DNA of 64,000 nt, from contig JANEZZ010001632.1 of the NCBI GenBank assembly GCA_026122225.1, positions 1 through 64,000 on the forward strand, written 5' to 3'. This document shows, piece after piece, positions 13,540-23,404 of the stretch; within the stretch, counting starts at the first letter, position 1; every line of letters begins with the position of its first letter. Under the pieces are notes generated by a model that did not search any database, was not told where the DNA came from, and worked only from the letters and a program-made list of their open reading frames with translations. The DNA is from Heloderma charlesbogerti (lineage: Eukaryota; Chordata; Lepidosauria; Squamata; Helodermatidae). The translations under genes were made by a program, and so were the position numbers.

Positions 13540-13627
13540 CCGTTCTAAGCAGGGTGAAGGGGGAATTGGTCCTACTAAACTAGTGGGACTGATTTCTGAG
13601 TAAATATGGTTAGGATTGCACTTGGAA
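13540..13627. mobile_element. Degenerate AAGTAAGT-family MITE
   Basis: It contains GTGGGACTGATTTCTGAGTA and ends GGTTAGGATTGCACTT, matching the layout of 2184-2265 and 51303-51391 with many substitutions. Confidence 0.45.
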
Positions 13628-13752
13628 TTCAGATTGGTAGGCTTTGACATTGAAATTAGTTAGTAGGAGTTAAAAAGTACTTAACTTAATCCTGTTCAGT
13701 CAGTTTGCAACACAGGTTGGTGAGCTAGAATTGGGCTATTTTCTTCCAGTTT

Positions 13753-13918
13753 GTACATGATCTGATTTGATAGTGAACCTTCTCAGAGTGCCAACTGCTA
13801 TAAATAAATTAGCCTGTGGGTAGAGGGTATATTCAGCATTTGGTACTTGATGAAGTGGTAATGTTTATACAAATGAACATTACCAGATGAGGACCTCAAC
13901 ATATAACCAGCTTGTTTT
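13753..13918 (+). repeat. Direct duplication, unit 1
   Basis: It runs from TACATGATCTGATTTGATAG to ATAACCAGCTTGTTTTTC and recurs 831 bp downstream at 14584-14748 with roughly one change per ten bases. Both copies are followed by a TA-flanked transposon of the same family. The unit itself is not recognised. Confidence 0.8.
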
Positions 13919-13970
13919 TCTTTGTAGTCTCTGTGCATCACACATATGGGCTCTGCGCCTGTGTGGAGCC

Positions 13971-14375
13971 TAGGGATGTACAGACTGAGTAAAATCCACT
14001 CTGTTTGTGTCTCTCAGATTGTCAGGCGTCTTTTGTTCCATTGTCAGCTCCCAGATGGATGCAAATTTTTTTTTCATTATGTGGAAAAATACGCAAATAA
14101 TTATGTAAGAGGTTTTGTAACAATTTACGTAATTTACTTTAGTACGTAACGTTTAGCGTACTGTCCCCCATTCTATTTGGCTTTTCCTCAGCAGAAACGT
14201 GTGTTTTCTTACAAATAAATATGTGTACATTTGGGGAAAGTTAAAAAAAAAAAGTATCTGAAAATCCACGGACTCCACGCAGCCTGAGGGGGTCACTCTG
14301 CTGCGGATTCTGCAGGTTGGAGTCTTAGAAATCTGAGCTCATGTTAGTCTGTCTCGAATTTCTCCAGCATCCCTA
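13971..14375 (+). mobile_element. TA-flanked inverted-repeat element, family T copy 1
   Basis: It begins TAGGGATGTACAGACTG and ends CTCCAGCATCCCTA, giving a GGGATG/CATCCC terminal match between TA dinucleotides. The subterminal phrase AAAATCCACTCTGTTTGTG and the near-right phrase ATCTGAGCTCATG recur in the inverted copy at 20405-20818. The interior is rich in TACGTAA-like palindromes. It has no transposase. The TA target suggests Tc1/mariner-like mobilisation (inference). Confidence 0.7.
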
Positions 14376-14583
14376 GTGGAATCTCGATTTGGGAAACTTC
14401 TACAGCTGAGGAGTTTGGGTGGGAACCCTTCCGCCTCCATCACAGTGCACATGTCCCTAGCGGGTTCCTGCTTATTACTTCAGTTCTGCTTCGGCTGCCA
14501 TTGTGTGAGCTTCATTGGGAACTGCATCATGAGAGATTGCATTTGTTGGAAAATGTGCTGAGGCTGTTTTCTTTCTCTTCTCT
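14376..14583. other. Spacer between transposon and duplication unit 2
   Basis: No recognised feature. Confidence 0.4.
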
Positions 14584-14748
14584 ATACATGATCTAATTGG
14601 ATAGTGAACCCTTTCAAGTGCCAACTGATATAAATAAATTAGCCTCTGTGTAGAGGGTGTATTCAGCATTTGGTGCTTGATGAAGTGCTAATGTTTATAC
14701 AAATGAACATTGCTAGATGAGGGCCTCAGCATGTAACCAGCTTGTAAT
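14584..14748 (+). repeat. Direct duplication, unit 2
   Basis: Second copy of 13753-13918; shared internal landmarks include ATAAATAAATTAGCCT and AATGTTTATACAAATGAACA. Confidence 0.8.
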
Positions 14749-14921
14749 TCTTCCCCCGTTCACTATGCCATTGATGTCCAGTGCTCATGTTATTCTAGTG
14801 CTGTGGAAGTCCCACAGCATTCTTCCTGGCCAGTATTACGACAGTTTCCTATGGTTGTAGGGAGGAGCTGCAGCTTGGGGTCCTCCCCCATGGTCTGGAG
14901 TTTGTCACTTTACCTTGGAAA

Positions 14922-15609
14922 TAGGAAAATATGGATTGTGTAAAATCCATCCGTCTGTGTTTCATGGATTGTCAAGCGCCTTTAGTTCCACCATCTGCCC
15001 ATTGACGGGATTTTTTTTGTTTCCGAAAATGCGCATATTCCCCCAAAATGTACATTTTCACGCTTTAGCCTAGGGGGGGAAATGTGCATTTTTGGCCGGG
15101 TTTTTTTTGGCCGGGTTGGATCGGGGAGGCTGGGTGTTTTTTTGCATGAAATGTGCGTTTTTTGCTGGAATTTTTTGTTTTGTTTCTGAAAATGCGCAAA
15201 TTCCCCCCAAATGTGCATTTTCATGCTTTAGCCTATGGGGGGAAATGTGCATTTTTGGCCGGGTTTTTTTGGCTGGGTTGGGTGGGGGAGGCTGGGTTTT
15301 TTTTGCACGAAATTTGCATTTTTTGCTGGAATTTTTTATTTTGATTCTGAAAATGTGCAAATTCCCCCCAAATGCGCATTTTCATGCTTTAGCCTATGGG
15401 GAAATGTGCATCTTTGGCCAGGTTTTTTTTTGTTTTGCACATTTTTCTATGATGAAATTTGTGCAAAATTCCAGGAAAGTTAGAAAACTAGTCCACAAAT
15501 CTGCGGAATCCACTCAGCAGGGGGAAAGCTGGTCCGTTGAGGAATCTGTGGGTTGGATTCATGAAAATCTACTCATTTGGTTCCATTGCAGATTTCTCTG
15601 ACATCCCTA
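14922..15609 (+). mobile_element. Family T copy 3, expanded by a minisatellite
   Basis: The left edge aligns with copy 1 (GTGTAAAATCCATCCGTCTG against GAGTAAAATCCACTCTGTTTG) and the right edge ends TCTCTGACATCCCTA. Copy 1 is 405 bp; this copy is 688 bp, largely because of the tandem array at 15003-15435. Frames through the array on both strands are low-complexity and not genes. Confidence 0.65.
15003..15435 (+). repeat. Minisatellite, about 162-bp unit, about 2.6 copies
   Basis: The anchor GAAAATGYGCA occurs at 15025, 15188 and 15349, giving periods of 163 and 161. Each unit runs through AATTCCCCCCAAATG, CATGCTTTAGCCTA, GGGGAAATGTGCAT, TTTGGCCGGGTTTTTT and TTTGCTGGAATTTTTT. Within a unit the motif AAATGTGCATTTT is itself partly self-complementary. 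Confidence 0.9.
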
Positions 15610-15639
15610 CTTGGTAAGGAGCTGCTCTTCAGGGGCAAG

Positions 15640-16260
15640 AATAATGACAGTACTGGTCTCAGATTGCTGAAGTAGGTTGAGTTTATTAATACGGTAAAAA
15701 AATCCAAAATCCACAGTTGGGTGATACCTTTAACTGGGCTAACCAGAATGCCACAAGACAGTGTGAAAGCTTTCGAGTTCTCCAGAATTCCTCATCAGGC
15801 TAAAAGAGAAAGGTGGGGGTCAGGGAGGGACAAAAATTAGGCCAGATTTTGTGGCTATGAGGTCTACAGCTTAGGTTCAGTCTCAAAATGGAGATTGCAG
15901 ACTGAGTTAGTCACTGATAAGTGTTTCTGGTATCAGCTTGCACATAGCATTCTTGGGCAAAAAAGCAACAGCCGACCCCCATTTCTGAAAACATAAAGGC
16001 TTGATCTGACTCTCATCTGTCCCTTGCCCTGGGCAAAACACATGGATTTTGGGGGAGTCTGAGAGCAGAAATAAAGAGAAACTTGACCATCTTTATATTA
16101 GATGTACTATCTAGCCTGAAAAAGAGTTCTGGAGAACCCGAAAGCTTGCACACTCTTGTGTGGCCTCTTGGTTGGTCCTAATAAAAGTATTGCCTAAACT
16201 TGGATTTTGGATTTTTCCCCCCTCATGGACCAGTGTGGCTATCTTTTGTTTTTAATACAG
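15640..16260. repeat. Penelope-like or related repeat, inverted pair
   Basis: Two halves of one repeat face each other: the left half (15660-15960) on the minus strand and the right half (about 16080-16255) on the plus strand. Both carry the hairpin GAGTTCTGGAGAACTC (in mutated form), followed by GAAAGCTTKCAC, a CACAAGA/TCTTGTG segment, a YGGTTRGYCCTAATAAA-like segment and TGGATTTTGGATTTTT. A third copy is at 36970-37203. The inverted layout and ribozyme-like core words recall Penelope-like elements (inference); no RT or GIY-YIG domain is present. Confidence 0.5.
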
Positions 16261-16550
16261 TACATTAATGTGGGTTGAGACAAACCTGTGATGGCTTGAT
16301 CCTCAGTATCTTGGTCTAATCAAGACACTTACTAAGGGCATCACAAAAGGACTTGCTACTTTCCTGTGATTGCTCATGGCTTCCTACAGAGGCTCATAAA
16401 AAAACCAAAACTCTAGGTTGCTTCTTCCACAACCAGGTTGATCAAACCAAATATATCCTTTCCAGTCCATGATCTAAGGAAGGAAAATGAAGCACCACCA
16501 TTTTCTCCTACTTTTGCAGCTGCTTTTGGCATTTAACTTCCGTTACTACA
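16261..16550. other. Unrecognised sequence
   Basis: No feature supported. Confidence 0.45.
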
Positions 16551-16816
16551 TTGAGCGGTTCACACGTAATGACAACCCAGAGTATGGGTTGTGTATAGGT
16601 GGTTGTTGAATCGTTTGTTGTCATTATCTGTGAACCCTGCACTATGGGTTGTTCCCCATGAACAACCCAGAGTGCACAACCCAACAGTGAACTCTGGGTT
16701 CTCTTCCTGGATTGTTTGTGGTTAACAACCCATAGTTAAACCATAGTGCAGGGTTGCACGTAACAACAACCCATACTCAACCCATACTCTGGGTGGCCAT
16801 TACATGTGAACCTGGC
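16551..16816. mobile_element. Palindromic MITE, TTCACACAT family copy 2
   Basis: TTCACACGTAATGACAACCC at the left faces GGGTGGCCATTACATGTGAA at the right, and the arms continue with GAGTATGGGTT facing AACCCATACTC. The whole interval can fold on itself, with further internal ACAACCCA/TGGGTTGT hairpins. It is non-coding. Confidence 0.75.
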
Positions 16817-17089
16817 CTGTGTGTGTGTGTGTGGCATTTGTTTCAGGGAGAACCTATATTCCCTGCCTGAAGTACTTGCTTTTCTGTTCTGAATCCATGG
16901 GAACTGATGGGGATCTAAAGCTGCAACTGTTGTGCTAAGTTCTTGTGATACTTTTTGCCAGAGGAAAAGACTGCTTCATTGGGTTTTTATAAACTAACTG
17001 ATTGTAATGTATTGTGAAATTCTTCAAGGTGAAATCTGTCAGCCATGCAAATGTCCCAGGTGCCTGGCTGCCTCGGGTGACTGAAAGCT
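16817..17089. other. Spacer with a short (GT)n
   Basis: A GT run lies at 16818-16833; nothing else is recognised. Confidence 0.5.
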
Positions 17090-17601
17090 TTATCTTGGGT
17101 GATCAGCACGTTGATAGAAGGTTGACAAGTTAAGTTGCATTTGGCTGCCTTTGGCTTCTGTGGCTGGCTAATACCTAGGCCTTCCTACCTATTAGAGGCC
17201 CCCATGCTGGTCCTACCCCAGGCTTTGAGAGCTGCAGGAGAGATGCTAGTGCAACTATCTGAAGTTCGAGAGGTGGCCACCAGATCTTGGGCCTTCATAG
17301 TAGTGACCTCACTATGAAACCCCCTTCAAAGGAAGTTTAGTTTAACCATGTTTTTAGGGAAATGGTGAAGATGTGTTTGATAGTTAGGTAAGAACTGGTG
17401 GTAGATGCTGACTTTAAAGTGTTAACTGGGGTTAGGATTGAGGTTTTGCTCCTACTGCTGAATTTTGGTGCTGTAATTTAATGTTTTAATTAGTGCTTTT
17501 ATTGTATATTGATGACTTGTATGGTATGATTTTAATAATGGTTTGTAAGCTGCTGTGGGAGCCAGAGTTGGCTGCGGAGTGTGTTAGAAGTAAATAATAA
17601 G
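17090..17601 (+). mobile_element. L2-like LINE 3' end
   Basis: The plus strand carries a decayed ORF2 end (PHAGPTPGFESC-like, then a degraded RSWAFIVVTSL where the family has RAFSVAAPRLW). A 3' UTR with TTTTAATTAGTGCTTTTATT follows, and the AAGTAAATAATAA tail closes it. Confidence 0.6.
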
Positions 17602-17818
17602 TGAGGACTTGCAGAAGCAGCATATGGTTATATTCATATAATCAAAGGAACTGTTCTTGGATACTTCTATTTACTCCTGCATCCATGATCCAGTTCAGCA
17701 GTACTAAGTCCTATTCAGTGGGAAACCTAAGTAGATGTTTACATTTTTCCAATTGAAATCAATGGGATTTAAAAATATTCAACTTTGACTGGATCATGGC
17801 CAGACAGGAATAATATAC
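17602..17818. other. Unrecognised sequence
   Basis: No feature supported. Confidence 0.45.
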
Positions 17819-17843
17819 AGATATATATATGCGCATATGAGCG

Positions 17844-17877
<34 letters not shown>

Positions 17878-17878
17878 G
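17819..17878. repeat. (AT)n/(GC)n/(AC)n compound microsatellite
   Basis: An AT run passes into GCGCGC and then a CA tract. The alternating purine-pyrimidine pattern throughout is Z-DNA-prone. Confidence 0.95.
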
Positions 17879-17980
17879 AGGATCCTTTTTGAACTTTAAA
17901 GTAAATCATCTAGGAAAACATGTGGATTCCCAGCATGAACAGAATCGTTGTGGAAGCTACAGAAAGAATTATCACTTTGG

Positions 17981-18720
17981 CTTAATTCACACATTACACC
18001 AAATCACTGTTAAGGACGTTTAACTGTGGCTTGGCGTGATACCTGAATTTGCAAACTATAGTTTGTCATCAGCCAGCAAATGAAAATGGGACGCAATGGT
18101 TGAAATGTGTTTGTAAACCATGGCTTGGCATGATGTCCCAATTGACAAACTATAGTTACAGCTGTTGCTCTGCATCTGGAGGGCCCTGCATCCTAGAAAC
18201 TGGAATGCTGAGCAGACAGAAAGCAAAACAGTGCATAGCTCTTTAAGGGCATCTGCACACCAGGCTTTTTATCTCACAACTTACCAGGCCTTCTGCTTCC
18301 GGATTCTTTGTAGGATTAAGATTGGCTTCTTATAGAGGTTGACATGGGCTTTTTTCCGGGGGCTTCCTTTGTCTGCAAGTTCTACATATGTCATTATATA
18401 CCCACTAGATGGCACTGTGGTATAGTGGAACTGCTCCATTACCTACAGCCATTAAAGTGGATTAACATTTATTACTGCATTATCCCCGATCTTTAAAAAA
18501 AAACAGAATAAAGGTCAGAAAGCATGGGAGATGACCTGCAGGTTGACGACATTGTGTAAAGGACCCACAAACTTCTGTGGATGACCAATCACGAGCGCAC
18601 ATAAAAGCCTTATGTAGAAATGCCCTAGGCCTGTATGTTTAGATGCTCAAACCATGTGTTGGGTTCCAACCTATGGTGAATGCAAACCATCATTTGGTGT
18701 GATGAACTGAACTTAGCCAT
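17981..18720. mobile_element. MITE of the TTCACACAT family carrying a nested element
   Basis: TGGCTTAATTCACACATTAC near the left edge faces TGATGAACTGAACTTAGCCA at the right, and both are followed inward by the ACACCAAATCA motif. Internal CAAACTATAGTTTG palindromes are present. The right arm is displaced by the separate inverted-repeat element at 18247-18629. Confidence 0.6.
18247..18629. mobile_element. Inverted-repeat element, family R copy 1 (nested)
   Basis: It opens GGGCATCTGCACACCAGGCT and closes AGCCTTATGTAGAAATGCCC, an inverted-repeat pair with mismatches. The internal phrase CCACTAGATGGCACTG is found inverted in the copy at 53757-54118 (CACCATCTAGTGG). It is non-coding, and the superfamily is uncertain. 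Confidence 0.65.
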
Positions 18721-18822
18721 TGCTGTGGAAGAAACCTCATATAAATAATTAAAATGAGAAACAGATGCATGTGCTTCCTTACTAGGAGAGTCATATGGAG
18801 ATATCCCAGAAGTCCTCTAGAT

Positions 18823-19419
18823 CAGCGGTCCCCAACCTTTATGAAACCAGGGACCGGTCTCGTGGAAGACAATTTTTCCACGGACCGGGGGCGGGATGGG
18901 ACTGGGCTGCAGTAGGGGTGTGGGAACCCCCCTTAACTTTGGTCCGCGGGGCGGGGGAGGCGATCTGTCCCCCCCCCTGGAATCCTCGCTGGTCCTGGCT
19001 GGCTCCACTCTGCAGCGAATCTGCAGAGCTGCTGGCCGGCTCCGGCCTCTGGCGGACTTCTGGCCACTGGGATGCAAATAGCGTGCGCATAGCGGACGCC
19101 ATTTGTGTCCCTGTTCTTTGCAGTAATAGGCTACATAAAGATTTACGTAGCCTATTACTTGAAGAACAGGGATGCAAATGGTGTCTGCTACGCGGATGCC
19201 ATTTGCGTCCCAGCGGCTGGATGTCCACCAGTGGCCAGAGTTGGCCGGCAGCTCTTTGGACTCGCCACGGAGTGGAGCCGGCCGGGAGGGGGAGGGACAG
19301 ATCGCCTCCCCCTCCTCGTGGACCCAAGGTAAGGGGGGTTCCCACACCCCTGCTGCAGCCCAGTTCCTAACAGGCCACGGACCGGTAGCGGTCCGTGGCC
19401 CAGGGGTTGGGGACCCCTG
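18823..19419. mobile_element. hAT foldback element with primate-MER30-like ends
   Basis: The termini CAGCGGTCCCCAACC and GGTTGGGGACCCCTG are inverted repeats, and the flanking 8-mers CTCTAGAT and CTCTAAAT agree at 7 of 8 positions, a hAT-type target duplication. The subterminal blocks CCAGGGACCGGTCTCGTGG and CCACGGACCGGTAGCGGTCC closely match, from memory, a primate hAT-Charlie family (MER30/Charlie12 group). The interior is a near-complete palindrome centred at about 19141 (GTAATAGGCTACATAAAG facing TTTACGTAGCCTATTAC). The three overlapping frames on both strands are consequences of the GC-rich palindrome, not genes. Confidence 0.9.
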
Positions 19420-19427
19420 CTCTAAAT

Positions 19428-20404
19428 TATGCTTTCTAGATATGTTCTTCTCTCTCTAGTGGTCAAAGGTACTCTTGGAACAGGCTCTAAACTAATAATG
19501 CTCACATGTACATGAGGAGATACGTACTCTTCTTTGAAGACATTAATACTCTTCCGTTTTTACTTTTAATTCCTCAGAACAGGAGTTAGTGAAATAAAAC
19601 ATTCATTAAATTAAAGTAACTGTGTGAATGTTGGCTACTGCTTGAGTTGCCATTGTTGAGCTTGAATCATCTGCCCGACAAGGCAGAAATTTAGTAGATG
19701 GTGCTCTTCCTGCCATGGAAATATAGGAAAATACATTTGTTATATTAGAATAAGAAAAACTGCACCTGCCAAAATTTCCTTTCATACACAACTATTAAAG
19801 GTGTAGCCTTCCGTTGCATCTGGCCACCCTGCACTTAACTAATATGCATGCTTTAAAAAAATTCAGGCAGAACTTTGTAGGGGAAAAGCTCTTTCAAGAT
19901 TAGTACGTACTTAAAATTTTGCAAAATCTCAGTAGACTGTTGAGACTTTGATGTGTTCTTTGGAAACTTAATCCAAGGATTGTTCAACTGTGAACTGCAT
20001 ACAATTTTAAAATGGCTATTGATGCTTCCTGTAAATAAAGCAAGGCAGCAAATATTGACAATTCCTCCTCCCCACGCCCTCAGTCAGCATAAAGGGGGCT
20101 GCTGAAAAACATCTAAAGTCAAGTATTACTGGTGTTCATTTTAACCTTGCAATTTCCCTCCCCAATTAAAAAAAATACAGGTGTTCATTTTCAACAAAGA
20201 GATGTTTGCAAGAGGAACTGATACTGATCTTGAATACAGGAGGCTTGTTTCTTACATAACTTCCTTGCTGGCATCAATCTTTCATTCCTGGTAATACTTT
20301 ACTTTCCATCCCTGTTGACCATTACTATTTGAAGGCCCTATTTCTGATGCTTTGCCGTCCATGTTTTATCGTGGGTTGAGCCTAAACTTTTACCCTGTTT
20401 CATA
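19428..20404. other. Unrecognised AT-rich sequence
   Basis: No feature supported. Confidence 0.45.
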
Positions 20405-20818
20405 TAGGGATGCTGGAGAAATTCGAGATGGCTTAAAATGAGCTCGGATTTCTAAGAATCTGACCTGCTGAATCCGCTGCGGAGCAACGCCTTCAGGCCC
20501 TGCGGAATCCGTGGACTTTCGGATGATTTTTTTACTTTCCTGAAATTTATGCATATAAATCCATAGAAAAATACGTACATTTCTGCTGAGGAAACGTAGA
20601 ATGGAATAGGGGACAATACATTAAATGTACATACTGGGGTAAATTATGTAAATACTAACGTAAATACTTACATAAATAGTTACGTAAATATTTCTGTATT
20701 TTTCTGCCTGACAGAAAAAATATTCGTATCCGTCTGTGGACGGATGATGGAACAAAAGGCACCTGACAATCCACAAAACACAAGACGGAGCGGATTTTAT
20801 ACAGTCTGTACATCCCTA
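20405..20818 (-). mobile_element. TA-flanked inverted-repeat element, family T copy 2
   Basis: It is inverted relative to the copy at 13971-14375: it begins TAGGGATGCTGGAGAAATT and ends CTGTACATCCCTA. The TA dinucleotide, the TGAGCTCGGATTTCTAAGAA phrase and the TACGTAAAT-rich core are shared. It has no coding capacity. Confidence 0.75.
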
Positions 20819-21754
20819 GTTTTATACTATTTTTTTCACGAGTGTCAAATGCCTCCTGTTGGTCGATTTTGACACTGGTTGTGAATGTATTTGCATTGTA
20901 TCAATACCATTTAGTGCCCTCTTCTTTCTCTAGCTGCTGATTCTTGGTGCCATTTTTCTTATATATTTGTTTTTGCTGCCACTTACTTTGATTGGCTGTG
21001 GCAGCCCACATGATTTCTTTGTACATGTCTGTGGTACCAGTCAGATTAAATCGCAAAGAGGTTGTGGATAGTGAGGGCAAACATAGGAGGAAGACTGGTG
21101 CTGAACAGAAGCTGCACGAAGGGGAACAAAAAGATTATACATGTCACTGAAACACTGGGAATGCTTGAGGTGATGGTTTTTGTTTTGTATTTTGTTTTGC
21201 TAACTTGTTCAGCTGTGTCAAATATACTGATTTGGAAGTAATTTTTATCTGTCCAGTTGATGGCACCATTGGGGACTGAAGTAATTATTTGGCTGGTGAA
21301 ATCGGCTCCAAAATGTTATGCCCAGTGGTAGCTCTTGTTCAAAGATGACAGTTCAGATTTCTTTTAGGGGGCCACTTCATATGTTGGATTATCTTTGTAC
21401 AGGAAAAATTAGCTTATTGCATTCTATATGGGGAATGGGCATCTCTGTGGCAATTTTTCCATCCACCAGCCATATCATTTAGTACAAGTCATGGTGTGTG
21501 ACTGAGTAGGGGGCCACCTTGAGTTTTGCTGCCCCTGCTGGTGATTGGGGGCAGGGAAACGTGCTCTGTGATAGCCCCAACTCATCCTGTGGGTTTTGAA
21601 AGACCAGCAATTCCAAAAATACGTGTGGGGAATAGTGTTCTTGAGAGAATGGCTAGGTGTGCCATGAGGAGGAGGCATGACGCATTAGAAAAAGGCAAGG
21701 CCAAAGCAATCAATCTCTGTTGGAAGTTGATAATTCTGCCATGACAAATGTATC
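20819..21754. other. Unrecognised sequence
   Basis: No feature supported. Confidence 0.45.
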
Positions 21755-21990
21755 TGTCAGGGTTCCCTTTATGACCTGGACCCCCTGAGCAACTCCTTAA
21801 GGATCTGTTGCCTCCTTAAGAGTCCCACCTTCCTTCTTTTACTTTCCCCTTACCAGTAACTTGGGGTTTAGGCTGTAGGTGTGGGGTGACTGACACTCTA
21901 GACACAGGGTTTAACCACAACAGTTGACTGGTAAATTAAAGCAAGCAAATCACTGCTAAAGGTATTAGGAGCTGAGTGACACAAAAGGCA
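21755..21990 (-). mobile_element. LTR fragment
   Basis: It shares about 230 bases with the start of the LTR at 50281-50800: TGTCAGGGTTCCC, ATGACCTGGACCCCCTGAG, TAAGAGTCCCACCTTCCTTC and AACCACAACAGTT. The homology stops before the promoter part, so this is a broken copy. No internal retroelement sequence adjoins it. Confidence 0.65.
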
Positions 21991-22426
21991 GCCCCTGTGC
22001 ATGCCACAAAATCTCCAGAGCAGATTTGCTGCATGTTCAGGGAGCTGCAGAGGAGAGGAGAGGATGGGTAAGTCCTGTTGTGTGAGCAAGTTTGGTTTCC
22101 GCTAGCTCAATATCATTAGGGCTAGCGGAGTGCCATAGTTGGATGCTACTCACTGAGAGTGGACAAGCCAAATATTTCGTGTGAAGTGGCTCTTGCGGTG
22201 CAAGCTTTCACTGCATCGTTATGTGTGGCTAGTGTTTTTTTTAGCCATGGAAGTGTTGTGGAAACGTTTGAAGGTGTCCATTGGAAAGCTCACAAAGGTT
22301 TCCTGCCACTGTAGCATGCAGACATTACAATTCCCAGGTTATAAGTATCACTTTTACCTGTAAAAGGCAATTTAAAATAAACATCCCTTTCAGAGAGGGG
22401 GAAAAACTCTAGGAAAGAATACAGAA
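21991..22426. other. Unrecognised sequence
   Basis: No feature supported. Confidence 0.45.
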
Positions 22427-22438
22427 TATTAAGGGGAT

Positions 22439-22684
22439 TTTTGTTGTTGTTCAGTCGTGTCCGACTCTTCGTGACCCCATGGACCATAGCACGCCAGGCC
22501 TTCCTGTCCTGCGCACTCTCCCGGAGTGTGCTCAGGTTCATATTCATGTGAAGCCATAAGCTATGCCGTGCAGGGCCACCCAAGATGGACAGGTCATGGC
22601 AGAGAGTTCTGACAAAATGTGGTCCCCTGGAGAAGGAAATGGCAACCCACTCCAGTATTCTTGCCAAGAAAACCCCATGGAATG
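22439..22684 (-). mobile_element. BovB LINE tail with 5' inversion and target duplication
   Basis: The left 110 bases are the reverse complement of the BovB 3' end: TTGTTGTTGTTCAGTCGTGT, then GACTCTTCGTGACCCCATGG. The right part switches to plus orientation and reads GAAGGAAATGGCAACCCACT then CCAGTATTCTTGCC, which I know as upstream BovB sequence. The exact 12-mer TATTAAGGGGAT lies at 22427-22438 and again at 22685-22696. A truncated element with an inverted 5' part between one target duplication is the expected product of twin priming. Confidence 0.85.
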
Positions 22685-22696
22685 TATTAAGGGGAT

Positions 22697-23404
22697 ACAT
22701 GTTATCATTTAACACTTAACAAAGCGCCTAAAATGTTCTTGTGTATTACAAGATAAGGTAGTCTCTGCTTGCAGGCTCACAATCTAATAGACTCAGGACA
22801 GCAGGAAAAAGGAATGGGGAAGGAAGAGGAAAATAAAATGTTTAAAAGGGCAGAAAGCTGCAAAATCAAATCTGCTGTAGGGCCTGAAACCTAATTTTTG
22901 ACTGGTGTAAATTGGAAGGATGATAAGTGGCTTCAGGAAATTGAGACTAAATATGAAAACATACTTTTTTCATTCTCAGTGGTTGTGGTAAAAGAGTAAT
23001 GGCCACTCCACTCATATGCCCACTGCGTGCAACTGCCCTACTCACAAGATGCTGGGGCAGTATGACTGTTCTTGTCCATGAATCTCCTTATTAGGAGAAA
23101 AGCTATTTGGGCTCCAGAATCTAGCATCTTTTAGATCAGTAGTTCTCCACTGTGTTCCTAGAATCTGAAATTCCTTTATGAGGAGGTCAGTAACGGTAGG
23201 CAGTCTTTTCTGAATGATGCTATTCATCTTCCATTGCAACCTTGAGAGACGGCTGGATGTGTTCTAAGGCTCACTCCCAGTTCATGCACAGCAGCAGTGA
23301 GGCCTAACACGTGCATTCAGGAGCTTCTATGAACTGATTCTGTGCCATAAAACATACCCCACACTCCAATGGTCACTTATTATTGGGTCATGATTTGGGA
23401 TCCT
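22697..23404. other. Mostly unrecognised; possible LINE 3' UTR trace
   Basis: The phrase GTCTCTGCTTGCAGGCTCAC followed by AATCTAATAGAC near 22760-22795 resembles a LINE 3' UTR segment. The rest is not recognised. Confidence 0.3.

Noticed and set aside
15092..15601. 169-codon frame with repeated FFAGIF-like segments suggesting a membrane protein
   Set aside because: It is a translation of the 162-bp minisatellite; each repeat unit has a length not always divisible by three, and both strands show such frames.
13971..15609. CRISPR-like or satellite array because of repeated words
   Set aside because: The repeats are explained by transposon copies, one direct duplication and one minisatellite. 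There are no regular short repeats with unique spacers.
18795..19370. 191-codon frame and minus-strand partners
   Set aside because: They run across the whole hAT foldback; similar frames on both strands are a consequence of the palindrome.
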